A stretch of DNA of 25,682 bases from Leyella stercorea (lineage in GTDB: Bacteria; Bacteroidota; Bacteroidia; Bacteroidales; Bacteroidaceae). The stretch lies in NCBI RefSeq assembly GCF_019052365.1, contig NZ_JAHQUY010000047.1, positions 1 to 25,682 on the forward strand, written 5' to 3'. Every line of letters begins with the position of its first letter. Within the stretch, counting starts at the first letter, position 1. The translations under genes were made by a program, and so were the position numbers. A model generated the notes under the pieces. It was not told where the DNA came from. It saw nothing but the letters and a program-made list of their open reading frames with translations, and ran no database searches. Below are positions 16,347 through 23,813 of the stretch, piece by piece.

Positions 16347-17735
16347 ATGGTTAAATGGTCACGAATAAAGACTCTGTTAATACTTTCATTGCTTTTCTTG
16401 TTTGTGACTAATGTGTCGGCAAGATCTGCGGAAAGCATTAGTGCGGTTAAGTATGTCTTATGCTCGGATCATAATGTTATTGAACGGAGCTTCGGTACTT
16501 CTCTTGAAATATACACAGGCGTGAATAAGTTGCAATGGGAATTCAATGAGAATTTGGTTGCTACAGACGATGCTTATGCTTATATTGTCAGTGGTGATGA
16601 AGTATTTGCAAAACAGAAACTGCATACATATAAAGTGCCTTGTGACAAGTTCTTCATAGAGTTCGAGGATGGACTCGATTTGCCTGTCGGTAAGACGTAC
16701 AGGGCTGTTATACCCGCTGGCTTGCTTTATAGAAACGGCGACCCTGCAACTGCTGATGAAGAAGCTGCGGTAGAAATTCGTGTATGCGACACTTTCGATA
16801 AGGCAGACGACAAGTATTTTGACCTTTATAATAATAATTTTTCAACGGCACAGTCGTTCCTCTTCAAGTTCTATTTGTATGTATGGGCTTTTGACGATGC
16901 AGAGATGTCGCTTTTGCGTAATGGCATAGAGATAATGCGCTTTACGGCAAAAGAGAGGTTCGGCGATTTTGATTTAGGATATGTGGAAGGCACGTTCGGT
17001 AAAGAACTCAACTTTGAGAAAGGCATGTGTTTTTCGTTCGTGTTGCCGAAGGGCAGTGTGCATTCTGAGCGTGAGGATATTGTGAATAAGGAAGTTCGAA
17101 AAGATTTCGTGGGCAAATATCATAGTACGTTCGCCCCGATAGAATATGAGTCGTGTAGCGTTGCCGGTGCTTCTGCGCTTACTGCCCTTGACGAGGTGAA
17201 CGTAATGTATACCACACCAGTGCAGCTCGCTCCGAATGCACGCCTGCAGTTGGTTGATGCTGACGGTAATGTGCTGAAAGAGGCCACAGCCGTGCTTTCG
17301 CATAACGACAAGGCATATAGTGTTGATGCCGACTTTGCTGGTTTTCCTCTCAATGACTCTGATAGCTATGCGCTTTGCATTCCTGAGGCTACGGTTGTTG
17401 GTAGCGGTTCTGACATTACTGTCAATCAGCGCACACTCGTGCCAATCAAAGGTGGCGTAGTGTCTGTGGAATGTGCCAACCGCAAGCAGCCTTTAGTGTC
17501 TCTGTGCGGTTCAACTCTCAGCATATCTAACGCGTCTGTTGGCGACCGCATTGTTGTTTATGACGCTGCAGGCATAATAATTCTGCGTATAACGGTTACG
17601 GCTACAGATATGCAGCTGCCGTTGCCACAGCGTTCGCATGGCGTGTATATTGTGAAACTGAATGGCACGGCATATAAAGTAAATATGGTGTATACGAATG
17701 TTGCACCGCAGTATTACAGAAACAATCCGAAATAG
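16347..17735 (+). CDS. Secreted protein of unknown function with T9SS-like C-terminus
   Basis: This 462-aa protein begins with a signal peptide (LLILSLLFLFVTNVSARS). The body appears all-beta, with two or three repeats of an Ig-like or surface-domain kind (for example VGKTYRAVIPAGLLYRNGD and DSYALCIPEATVVGSGS). The last about 80 residues look like a T9SS type A sorting domain: GDRIVVYDAAGIIILRITV ... LPLPQRSHGVYIVKLNG. It carries a short extra tail (VYTNVAPQYYRNNPK) past the usual end. I recognise no catalytic motif. It has its own promoter and ends 12 bases before nth, so the two are probably co-transcribed. A cell-surface or secreted role is likely. Confidence 0.8.
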   Translation: MVKWSRIKTLLILSLLFLFVTNVSARSAESISAVKYVLCSDHNVIERSFGTSLEIYTGVNKLQWEFNENLVATDDAYAYIVSGDEVFAKQKLHTYKVPCDKFFIEFEDGLDLPVGKTYRAVIPAGLLYRNGDPATADEEAAVEIRVCDTFDKADDKYFDLYNNNFSTAQSFLFKFYLYVWAFDDAEMSLLRNGIEIMRFTAKERFGDFDLGYVEGTFGKELNFEKGMCFSFVLPKGSVHSEREDIVNKEVRKDFVGKYHSTFAPIEYESCSVAGASALTALDEVNVMYTTPVQLAPNARLQLVDADGNVLKEATAVLSHNDKAYSVDADFAGFPLNDSDSYALCIPEATVVGSGSDITVNQRTLVPIKGGVVSVECANRKQPLVSLCGSTLSISNASVGDRIVVYDAAGIIILRITVTATDMQLPLPQRSHGVYIVKLNGTAYKVNMVYTNVAPQYYRNNPK

Positions 17736-17747
17736 AACCAACAAAAG

Positions 17748-18386
17748 ATGAAGAAAAGCGAACTATATAAATATGTGCTCGACTACTTCCGCGGCATCCA
17801 TCCAGAAGTGACAACCGAACTGGAGTTTGGCAGCGTGTTCCAGCTGCTCGTTGCCGTTGTGCTCAGCGCGCAATGCACCGACAAGCGTGTCAACCAGGTG
17901 ACGCCCGAACTCTTCGCCCACTATCCCGACGCACGCTCTATGGCAGAAGCCGACGAGTTTGAGGTGTACGAATACGTGAAGAGCGTGAGCTATCCCAACG
18001 CCAAGGCTCGCCACCTCGTAGAACTCGCTCGTATGATACAGAACGAGTACGGGGGCGAGGTGCCGCACGACTTCGACAGTCTGCTGCGCTTGCCAGGCGT
18101 AGGTCGTAAGACGGCTAACGTGATGCTGGCTGTGGCGTTCGGCGAGGCTGCGATGCCCGTCGACACGCATGTGTTCCGTGTGAGCCACCGTCTCGGACTC
18201 GTGCCGCGCACGGCTGACACGCCGCTGAAGGTGGAGCAGCAGCTCGTGAAGCACATTCCTGCTGACGACCTTGCGAAGGCACACCATTGGCTGCTACTGC
18301 ACGGTAGATACATCTGCACAAGCCGCAAGGCGCACTGCGAGAAGTGCGAGTTCAAGGCAGTGTGTCCAAGCTCTACGTGCAAGTGA
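17748..18386 (+). CDS. nth: Endonuclease III (DNA glycosylase/AP lyase)
   Basis: This 212-aa base-excision repair enzyme removes oxidised pyrimidines and cuts the abasic site. The helix-hairpin-helix LPGVGRKTANVM contains catalytic Lys121, and Asp139 lies in MPVDTHVFRV; both match the E. coli enzyme's positions within one residue. The C-terminal iron-sulfur cluster motif is C190-x6-C197-x2-C200-x5-C206. It lies 12 bases after the secreted-protein gene and 42 bases before the ComEC-like gene, so the three are probably one transcript. Confidence 0.97.
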   Translation: MKKSELYKYVLDYFRGIHPEVTTELEFGSVFQLLVAVVLSAQCTDKRVNQVTPELFAHYPDARSMAEADEFEVYEYVKSVSYPNAKARHLVELARMIQNEYGGEVPHDFDSLLRLPGVGRKTANVMLAVAFGEAAMPVDTHVFRVSHRLGLVPRTADTPLKVEQQLVKHIPADDLAKAHHWLLLHGRYICTSRKAHCEKCEFKAVCPSSTCK

Positions 18387-18428
18387 TATTTTCACGACCA
18401 CTGCATATAGAAACCTACTGACCGAACA

Positions 18429-20051
18429 ATGAAATTCAACGGCAAACTACAGCTCCATACCTTCCTTCGCATCGCAATATGCCTGCTCGTTGGCATCTGC
18501 ATCGGCGATGCGACGGCAGACGCTGTGCCCGTTGCGCTGTGGCGGTGGCTGTTCGTAGGTCTGCTCTCGCTACTTGTTCTGCTGCACATGAGCAAGCGCC
18601 TCGAAATGATGCAGACGTTGCTGATCTTCAGCATTGTTATAGTGGGCGGAGCGTGGCGCATTGCATCTTACGAGAACAGTCTGCGCTGCGCATTCACGGG
18701 CGAAGAAGAAGTGTACGAGGCGGTTGTCGTGTCGCAACCTATCAAGAAGCGACGCTCTATGAAATGCGAGCTTGCCGTTGTGAGTGGGCGACTCGCAGGA
18801 CATAGGCTGAACGCTTATTTTCAGAACCCTAATTCGTTGAACCACATTGTTGTAGGCGACGGCATCGAGGCTCAGTCGGTGTTCAGCGGTTTCGATGACA
18901 CATACGCACAGCGCGGCGGTTTCGACTGGCGCAGACAGCGCATGGTGCGCGGCATCGTGGCTCGTACGTTCGTCGCCTCGGACAAGTGGAAACGTGCGGA
19001 GGTGAGCCTCGAAGCTATGCCGCGAATCGACCGCCTCGCTCTCTCGCTGCAATCGCTGCGCTACGACCTGCTCAGCCGACTGCAGGGTAGCGCCCTCTCC
19101 GAAGATTCGTACGCCACTATTGCGGCAATGACCCTCGGCGACAAGACCGGTGTCAGCGCCGAGCTACGCGATACGTATTCGAAGGCAGGCGTGTCGCACG
19201 TGCTCGCCCTCTCCGGACTACATCTCGGCATCATCTACGCCATGATTGCACTGCTGCTCGGGCGCCGTCGCAACACGATGGGCGGACTGCTCGTAACGCT
19301 TCTCCTGGTCTGGACCTTCGCCTTGATGGTGGGCATGTCGCCGGGCATAGTGCGTTCGGCAGCGATGTTCAGCGTCTACGCCTCAATGACCTTTCTGCAG
19401 CGCGACTATCTCACGGCGAACAGCCTCGCCCTTGCCGCAAGTGTGATGCTCCTGGCGAGTCCGGCGATGCTGTGGGACGTCGGCTTTCAGATGTCGTTCT
19501 TGGCTGTGATGGGCATCGTGATATGTCATGTGCTGCTCCGCAACAACCGCTTCTACGTGCGCTATGCTCACCGCCGATTCGTCGGCAAGCTCGTCTCGCT
19601 TGTGTGCATTTCGCTCGCCGCCCAACTCTTCGTGCTGCCGCTGGTGATGTACTACTTCGGCAATGTGCCTTTCTATTTCCTTCTGGCTAACATCGTCGCC
19701 GTGCCGCTCACCACCTTTATCATATATGCCGCCATGCTCTTGTTTGTGCTCTCACCGTTGTGTTGGTTTGCTGCGTGGATGACGGTCGTTTGGAAGTGGC
19801 TGGCGAGTGGAGTGGGGTGGGTTGTAGCGCAGATGAACACTCTGCTTAAGGTTATCGCCTCACTGCCCGGTGCAAGTGCTGAAGGTGTGTATATCAGTGC
19901 TTTACAGCTCTCGCTGATGTATGTCTTGATTGTGGCTCTGGTCGGCGTCTGGCGCTACGGACAACAGATGTACGACTCGATGCATGGAAAATTTAAAAGT
20001 GAGGATGATCTTAAAAAGCTGAGAATAAAAAGTAAAAAAGTAAAAGAGTAA
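18429..20051 (+). CDS. ComEC/Rec2-family membrane protein, short form
   Basis: This 540-aa polytopic membrane protein belongs to the ComEC/Rec2 family, whose members form the inner-membrane channel for incoming single-stranded DNA. An N-terminal pair of helices and a DUF4131-like region (about 1-200) precede the competence domain with the signature AGVSHVLALSGLHLGIIYAM (about 252-271) and about eight further helices. It ends in a Lys-rich tail (EDDLKKLRIKSKKVKE) with no metallo-beta-lactamase-like domain. Classical ComEC has about 750 residues. Short forms are known in Bacteroidetes, so this is not clearly a truncation. Whether the organism is transformable cannot be told. Confidence 0.9.
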   Translation: MKFNGKLQLHTFLRIAICLLVGICIGDATADAVPVALWRWLFVGLLSLLVLLHMSKRLEMMQTLLIFSIVIVGGAWRIASYENSLRCAFTGEEEVYEAVVVSQPIKKRRSMKCELAVVSGRLAGHRLNAYFQNPNSLNHIVVGDGIEAQSVFSGFDDTYAQRGGFDWRRQRMVRGIVARTFVASDKWKRAEVSLEAMPRIDRLALSLQSLRYDLLSRLQGSALSEDSYATIAAMTLGDKTGVSAELRDTYSKAGVSHVLALSGLHLGIIYAMIALLLGRRRNTMGGLLVTLLLVWTFALMVGMSPGIVRSAAMFSVYASMTFLQRDYLTANSLALAASVMLLASPAMLWDVGFQMSFLAVMGIVICHVLLRNNRFYVRYAHRRFVGKLVSLVCISLAAQLFVLPLVMYYFGNVPFYFLLANIVAVPLTTFIIYAAMLLFVLSPLCWFAAWMTVVWKWLASGVGWVVAQMNTLLKVIASLPGASAEGVYISALQLSLMYVLIVALVGVWRYGQQMYDSMHGKFKSEDDLKKLRIKSKKVKE

Positions 20052-20065
20052 AAATGGGGTTAAAG

Positions 20066-20097
20066 TTTGCGAAAATAAAAAGTTTTGTCTATCTTTG
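20066..20097 (+). promoter_or_regulatory. Promoter of the UpxY-like gene
   Basis: TTTG at 20066-20069, exactly 20 bases, then TATCTTTG at 20090-20097: a full match to the Bacteroidetes consensus. The -7 element is inside a palindrome (CTATCTT-TGTAG-AAGATAG, 20089-20107), which could be an operator. Transcripts would have a leader of about 80 bases. Confidence 0.78.
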
Positions 20098-20100
20098 TAG

Positions 20101-20162
20101 AAGATAGACTGCACCTCGGCAATTAAAGCAAGCTTTATTGCGCTCGGTTTGCACTATCTTTG
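20101..20162 (+). promoter_or_regulatory. Structured leader of the UpxY-like gene
   Basis: AAGATAG (20101-20107) pairs with CTATCTT (20154-20160), enclosing an inner inverted repeat GCAATTAAAGC / GCTTTATTGC (20119-20141, one bulged T). A second TATCTTTG (20155-20162) ends the element. It may be an RNA structure acted on by the antiterminator or a short interspersed palindromic element that brings its own -7 box. Confidence 0.55.
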
Positions 20163-20181
20163 CATATAAACGAATAGACAG

Positions 20182-20204
20182 GAATTTATGAAACCGGATG
20201 GTAC
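20182..20204 (+). repeat. 23-bp direct repeat, copy 1 (UpxY-like start)
   Basis: The 23 bases spanning the UpxY-like start codon, encoding MKPDGT, recur exactly at 21445-21467. The bases just upstream are also similar (ATAAA ... TAGA). Confidence 0.9.
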
Positions 20205-21156
20205 TAATTCTTTATCTTGGTCGTATGTCTTTGTGCATCATAGCAAAGTGAGGAAGGTGGAAGCAAGGCTGAACGCCGACAACGTACCCCACTTTGTGCA
20301 TAAGACCGTGCGCTATTACAAGAAGCGGGCGAAGCATGGCGTGCAGCGTCAGGAACTGCAGACCGTCAGCGGACTCGTCTTTTTGCAAGGCAATCCAAAA
20401 GAACTACAAGAATATCTAAACTGGAATTTTCCACATACCTATCTCTGCAAGAACTGCAGTACGGGCAAGGCGGCTGTGATACCCGATTCGCAGATGCAAC
20501 CCTTCATGCGCATCAACGAAACGGAGCCCGATCGTATCCGTTTCCTTCTTAAGCCTTTCCATTATTATGCTCGCAACCGCATCCTCCTCCGCATCACCTC
20601 TGGCGACCTGGCAGGACTCGAAGGTTACGTCATTCGCATCGACCGCGACCGTCGTCTTATCATGGATGTCGGTGGCATGAGTGTGGCTATCGCCGGTGTG
20701 CATGCTGAGCATTTTGAGGAGGTCGATCAGACTGGCAGTGCAACCCTCGACGGCTCACCGTTCTACGAACGTAACCTCCATGAGCGTGAGGCACTTATCG
20801 ACCGCTTTTTTCATCCCGTAAAGACCACAAAGGACGTCGCCCCACAAGCCGCGAACATCGACTATCTGCGCAATTATGTACTGACGGAGCTTTCGCAATA
20901 CCGGATGCTCCCCGCCGAGGCATGGCTCATCCTCAGCTTCATCATCAAGGAGATTGGCTACTACTACGCCCCCTCCTTCGAAAAGCTCCAGCGCCATCTC
21001 GCCCCAATTATGCATGCTGGCACACAAGTTCTTCAGGAGATGCAGCGCCTCATTGATAGCGAGCCGACGGAAGAAACACGCAACAGATACCAGACCGAAC
21101 AGCAGGAACTGCTGACCACCTACGGCTATCTGTTCATGGACTCTGATATTGCGTAG
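20188..21156 (+). CDS. UpxY-like NusG-family transcription antiterminator, extended
   Basis: This 322-aa protein has an N-terminal NusG-like domain (about 11-115: WSYVFVHHSKVRKVEARL, VSGLVFLQGN) and a KOW motif (about 137-165: ITSGDLAGLEGYVIRID). UpxY proteins bind paused RNA polymerase in the leader of their own operon, usually a capsule locus, and prevent early termination. UpxY is normally about 175 aa; here an additional about 140 residues (180-322), mostly charged and helical, follow the KOW. No capsule gene follows within the window; the next genes are defence-like. The orphan Wza-like gene lies 11 kb upstream. The function as antiterminator is inferred from the fold; the target is uncertain. 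Confidence 0.85.
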   Translation: MKPDGTNSLSWSYVFVHHSKVRKVEARLNADNVPHFVHKTVRYYKKRAKHGVQRQELQTVSGLVFLQGNPKELQEYLNWNFPHTYLCKNCSTGKAAVIPDSQMQPFMRINETEPDRIRFLLKPFHYYARNRILLRITSGDLAGLEGYVIRIDRDRRLIMDVGGMSVAIAGVHAEHFEEVDQTGSATLDGSPFYERNLHEREALIDRFFHPVKTTKDVAPQAANIDYLRNYVLTELSQYRMLPAEAWLILSFIIKEIGYYYAPSFEKLQRHLAPIMHAGTQVLQEMQRLIDSEPTEETRNRYQTEQQELLTTYGYLFMDSDIA

Positions 21157-21307
21157 TTCATCCTTCGATCTGACGTGTCTGTACGCATCTGTCTTTGGAA
21201 GCTATTTGTACTTGGATTCTGATAGGTCTAAGTGCGCTTATTCGTTCCGAAAAACTCTGAAACTCAAAAAACTACGAAATAACGCCGTCCGATTCAAATA
21301 AAATGAC

Positions 21308-21315
21308 TACCTTTG
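21308..21315 (+). promoter_or_regulatory. Possible promoter -7 box for the ATPase/nuclease pair
   Basis: TACCTTTG matches TAnnTTTG, but no TTTG lies 19-21 bases upstream. A transcript from here would have a leader of about 270 bases. Confidence 0.35.
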
Positions 21316-21400
21316 TGACTTAAGAAGTCTCTTTGCAAGAGACCGCATCAAATTGAATGGTATTTATGAACGCTATATCATTTTCAACTACTAGACGATT

Positions 21401-21421
21401 GCAACCATTACGTATGGTTGC
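21401..21421 (+). promoter_or_regulatory. Perfect hairpin in the ATPase gene leader
   Basis: GCAACCAT (21401-21408), loop TACGT, ATGGTTGC (21414-21421). An 8-bp perfect stem with a 5-base loop is a reasonable pause hairpin or operator. No U-tract follows, so it is not a terminator. Confidence 0.5.
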
Positions 21422-21444
21422 AGCCAACGACATAAAGTAGAAAA

Positions 21445-21467
21445 GAATTTATGAAACCGGATGGTAC
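21445..21467 (+). repeat. 23-bp direct repeat, copy 2 (before the ATPase gene)
   Basis: This is an exact copy of the UpxY-like start region, again including an ATG and encoding MKPDGT. It begins a separate 34-codon frame. Confidence 0.9.
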
Positions 21468-21555
21468 GGATTCTTCTTCTATCGCCAACGAGAACCCCGC
21501 TTCTCCCAACGGCACCACGTTCCTGAGCCAGACGATAAGACTGGTTCAGAGGTAG
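21451..21555 (+). CDS. Small open frame starting like the UpxY-like gene
   Basis: The frame encodes 34 residues, begins MKPDGTDSSSIANE and ends FLSQTIRLVQR. Only the first six residues match the UpxY-like protein. It may be a leader peptide, or the stub of a second antiterminator gene whose body has been deleted. There is no evidence of expression beyond the shared start region. It ends 37 bases before the ATPase ATG. Confidence 0.25.
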   Translation: MKPDGTDSSSIANENPASPNGTTFLSQTIRLVQR

Positions 21556-21592
21556 AGAAGTATCCGTAAGTGAACAATAAAAAACTTTAACC

Positions 21593-22918
21593 ATGAAACT
21601 AAAAATAAGAAATATCAATAAAATCAAATCAGCAGACATAAAACTTGATGGTTTGACTGTAATTGCAGGAGCAAACAGTTCTGGCAAGAGCACTGTGGGC
21701 AAACTGCTGTTTTCGATGATTAAGTCGCAGTCGAATGCTGAATACCTAAACCATCAAAGCAAAGAAGCAAAACTACGAAAACGAGTAGAAGAATTATATA
21801 AGCGAGCTAATCGTTGTTTTTCAAGATATGACGATGCCGAGTTTGCAGAACTCTTCCCTCTTCCTACTTCATTATTTACAGCACCATTAGTAGGCGCAAC
21901 TGATAAAAGCGAAGTAGAACAGCACCTATCCGACATTGAGGCATGGATAAATGCCAAAGACATATCACCCCGAATAAAATCTTTATTCCGACAAGACATT
22001 GATAATATCAGTATCGCACTTGGTGATAGCAAGGCTGCCGACATCGCTTCAGAGGTTCGGGTATTTATCGAGTCTGAGTTCATGAACAGAATTTGTTCAT
22101 GTGGAACAACAGAGTCAGAGGCTGTTCTTGAATACGACGACAACTTAAATTTCCTGACCTTAAAATTTATAGACGACTCAATCAAACACGTTACCTATGA
22201 TGGTGATGAGTACCTAACTGATGCCACATATGTAGAGTCACCTCTATATCTCCATATACTTGACACGTTATTGTATGCGGCCACGTATCAAGAATATCAG
22301 AAAAAACAAACGATGTCTTTCCGTGGTATGGTACCAATACATATAAAAGATCTTGCCAACAAACTATATACTTTACAGTTGGTTTCTCCAGAAAGAAAAC
22401 TTGCAAGCGAATACGGACTAACAGATATTATGGGTGGACATTTTGCTTTTGATGTCGATAGCAAAGCGCTTAAGTTTGTTAGTGATAATATGGGAATAGA
22501 CCTTTCGCCCATTAATATCGCATCAGGAATCAAGTCTTTTGGTGTTATTCAGATGCTTCTTGAATCTCAGATTATTGATAACGACAAGATATTAATATGG
22601 GATGAGCCTGAGAACCATTTACACCCTCAATGGCAAATCATTTTTGCAGAAACACTTGTAAAGTTAGCAAAACATGGTATTCCAGTCATTATCAGCACTC
22701 ATAGTCCATACTTCGTTCAAGGTATACGCTACTTTTCTGCCGTACACTCATTAGAGCCTTATACAAATTATTACCTTGCAGAAGAAGAACCTAAAAGCAA
22801 ATTGTCTGTAGTTAAGGATGTTACTAAAGACCTTAACCTGGTGTTTAGCAAACTTGCTGCTCCTCTCAACGATATAATGAATGTTGACCAAGCACGTCGT
22901 AATAGAGAAGAAAAATGA
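21593..22918 (+). CDS. AAA/ABC-type ATPase (OLD/AAA_21-like) of a putative defence pair
   Basis: This 441-aa protein has a Walker A at the N-terminus (G26-ANSSGKS33) and Walker B with switch regions near the C-terminus (ILIWDEPENHLHPQW, about 327-341, then IISTHSPYF). A signature-like ASGIKSFG precedes them. This split-domain layout, with a middle insertion of about 250 residues rich in charged residues (about 45-300), is typical of SMC/ABC-like ATPases in phage defence (as in OLD, Gabija, Septu, PARIS). There is no Toprim domain on this chain. The gene overlaps the next one by ATGA. AT-rich base composition differs sharply from carB and the other core genes, suggesting transfer. The trigger is unknown. 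Confidence 0.85.
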   Translation: MKLKIRNINKIKSADIKLDGLTVIAGANSSGKSTVGKLLFSMIKSQSNAEYLNHQSKEAKLRKRVEELYKRANRCFSRYDDAEFAELFPLPTSLFTAPLVGATDKSEVEQHLSDIEAWINAKDISPRIKSLFRQDIDNISIALGDSKAADIASEVRVFIESEFMNRICSCGTTESEAVLEYDDNLNFLTLKFIDDSIKHVTYDGDEYLTDATYVESPLYLHILDTLLYAATYQEYQKKQTMSFRGMVPIHIKDLANKLYTLQLVSPERKLASEYGLTDIMGGHFAFDVDSKALKFVSDNMGIDLSPINIASGIKSFGVIQMLLESQIIDNDKILIWDEPENHLHPQWQIIFAETLVKLAKHGIPVIISTHSPYFVQGIRYFSAVHSLEPYTNYYLAEEEPKSKLSVVKDVTKDLNLVFSKLAAPLNDIMNVDQARRNREEK

Positions 22919-23517
22919 CACCGATAGAACTTTACGAATTTCTTCGTTCTCAATACTCAGACTTTGAAGTCGATTCTATTTGTCAAATAGAGAAAACTTG
23001 CAAACGAGTCGGCTTATGTACGGACAAACAGGGACTCCACGTTATTGATTTCGATAAGCTAAAGGACACATATTATAATAAAGTTACTCAAAAGCCAGCT
23101 TCTGTTGATGCAGTTTGCTTGGGTAACCTTCAGAAATATTTCTGTTTCGTAGAGCTAAAGGGATGGCGTAACTACATGTTATACTTAGAGAAACAAAAAA
23201 GAAATATTGAAGAAACAGCAAAAGAATATAATTTATCCGGAAAACTCAAAGATAGCCAAAGACTTTGTTGTGAATTAACGTCCGATAACGATCTCTTTTC
23301 CGATATGCCCATCGTCTTTTTACTTGTCACCGACATTGATGTTAATAAAAACGGCATAGATAATTTCAGCTACAATCTTAATGCCCTCGCATCAACATCA
23401 ACAGTCATCTATTCTGAATGCATCACTAAATCCCGCAAAACACTCAATTCAGAAATCTACATCCAGCATGATTATATATGTTGCAAGGATTTTGATGAGC
23501 ATATGAAGAACTTGTAA
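22915..23517 (+). CDS. Putative PD-(D/E)xK-like nuclease partner of the ATPase
   Basis: This 200-aa protein is not one I can name. It has the pattern PASVDAVCLG ... KYFCFVELKGW: Asp65, then Glu80-Leu-Lys82, on predicted adjacent beta strands. This is the arrangement of a PD-(D/E)xK nuclease active site. A hydrophobic strand (MPIVFLLVTDID, about 131-142) follows, as in the core of that fold. It overlaps the ATPase gene by four bases (ATGA), so the two are translationally coupled and probably act as a complex. It does not carry the HNH motif of PtuB or an evident Toprim/DUF4435 motif as in PARIS AriB. Nuclease activity is inference from the motif. Confidence 0.6.
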   Translation: MTPIELYEFLRSQYSDFEVDSICQIEKTCKRVGLCTDKQGLHVIDFDKLKDTYYNKVTQKPASVDAVCLGNLQKYFCFVELKGWRNYMLYLEKQKRNIEETAKEYNLSGKLKDSQRLCCELTSDNDLFSDMPIVFLLVTDIDVNKNGIDNFSYNLNALASTSTVIYSECITKSRKTLNSEIYIQHDYICCKDFDEHMKNL

Positions 23518-23594
23518 TATTAGTTGATCGCTTCATTACCAAATGAGGGATGTGGCGCATTTTTAATAAAAATAGTTTATTTAAAGCAATAGCT

Positions 23595-23813
23595 ATGGCA
23601 AAAATATTATTGATATTAGGCAATGGTTTCTGATGACGCCGCAATACTTGCTGATCTTTTAGAATATATGGCGAAAGAAATGAGGAAATAATAAATCGGA
23701 ATAATATCAGTAACATTGATACAGCTAAGTTGCAAAATCAAATTGTTGTACTCTTGAAATCTCTTGTGAAGGACTGTATTCAATTGATTCAAAGAACGAT
23801 TAGTCCACTTTAA
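23595..23813 (+). pseudogene. Possible degraded AbiH-like gene
   Basis: An ATG at 23595 starts MAKILLILGNGF and then hits TGA. Skipping one base restores a frame reading GFDDAAILADLLEYMAKEMRK to a stop at 23691. A third frame from about 23656 reads protein-like to a stop at 23813 (for example DTAKLQNQIVVLLKSL). The hydrophobic-GNGFD start is the hallmark of AbiH abortive-infection proteins, but nothing of the rest of that family can be recognised, so an internal deletion plus frameshifts would be required. It may be coincidence. Confidence 0.3.

Larger units (their letters stand above)
21157..21592. other. Leader-like gap before the ATPase/nuclease pair
   Basis: This 436-base stretch has no long gene. 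It contains a possible -7 box at 21308, a perfect hairpin at 21401-21421, and at 21445-21467 a 23-base exact copy of the UpxY-like start region followed by a 34-codon open frame. The layout (promoter, hairpin, short frame, operon) resembles a regulated leader. Confidence 0.6.

Noticed and set aside
20101..20160. Invertible capsule-type promoter before the UpxY-like gene
   Set aside because: The outer inverted repeats are only 7 bp, far shorter than those used by the Mpi-type recombinases, and no invertase gene is nearby.
23444..23716. 90-codon minus-strand frame across the end of the nuclease-like gene
   Set aside because: It overlaps a better-supported gene, has no domain or start signal, and looks like chance in AT-rich DNA.
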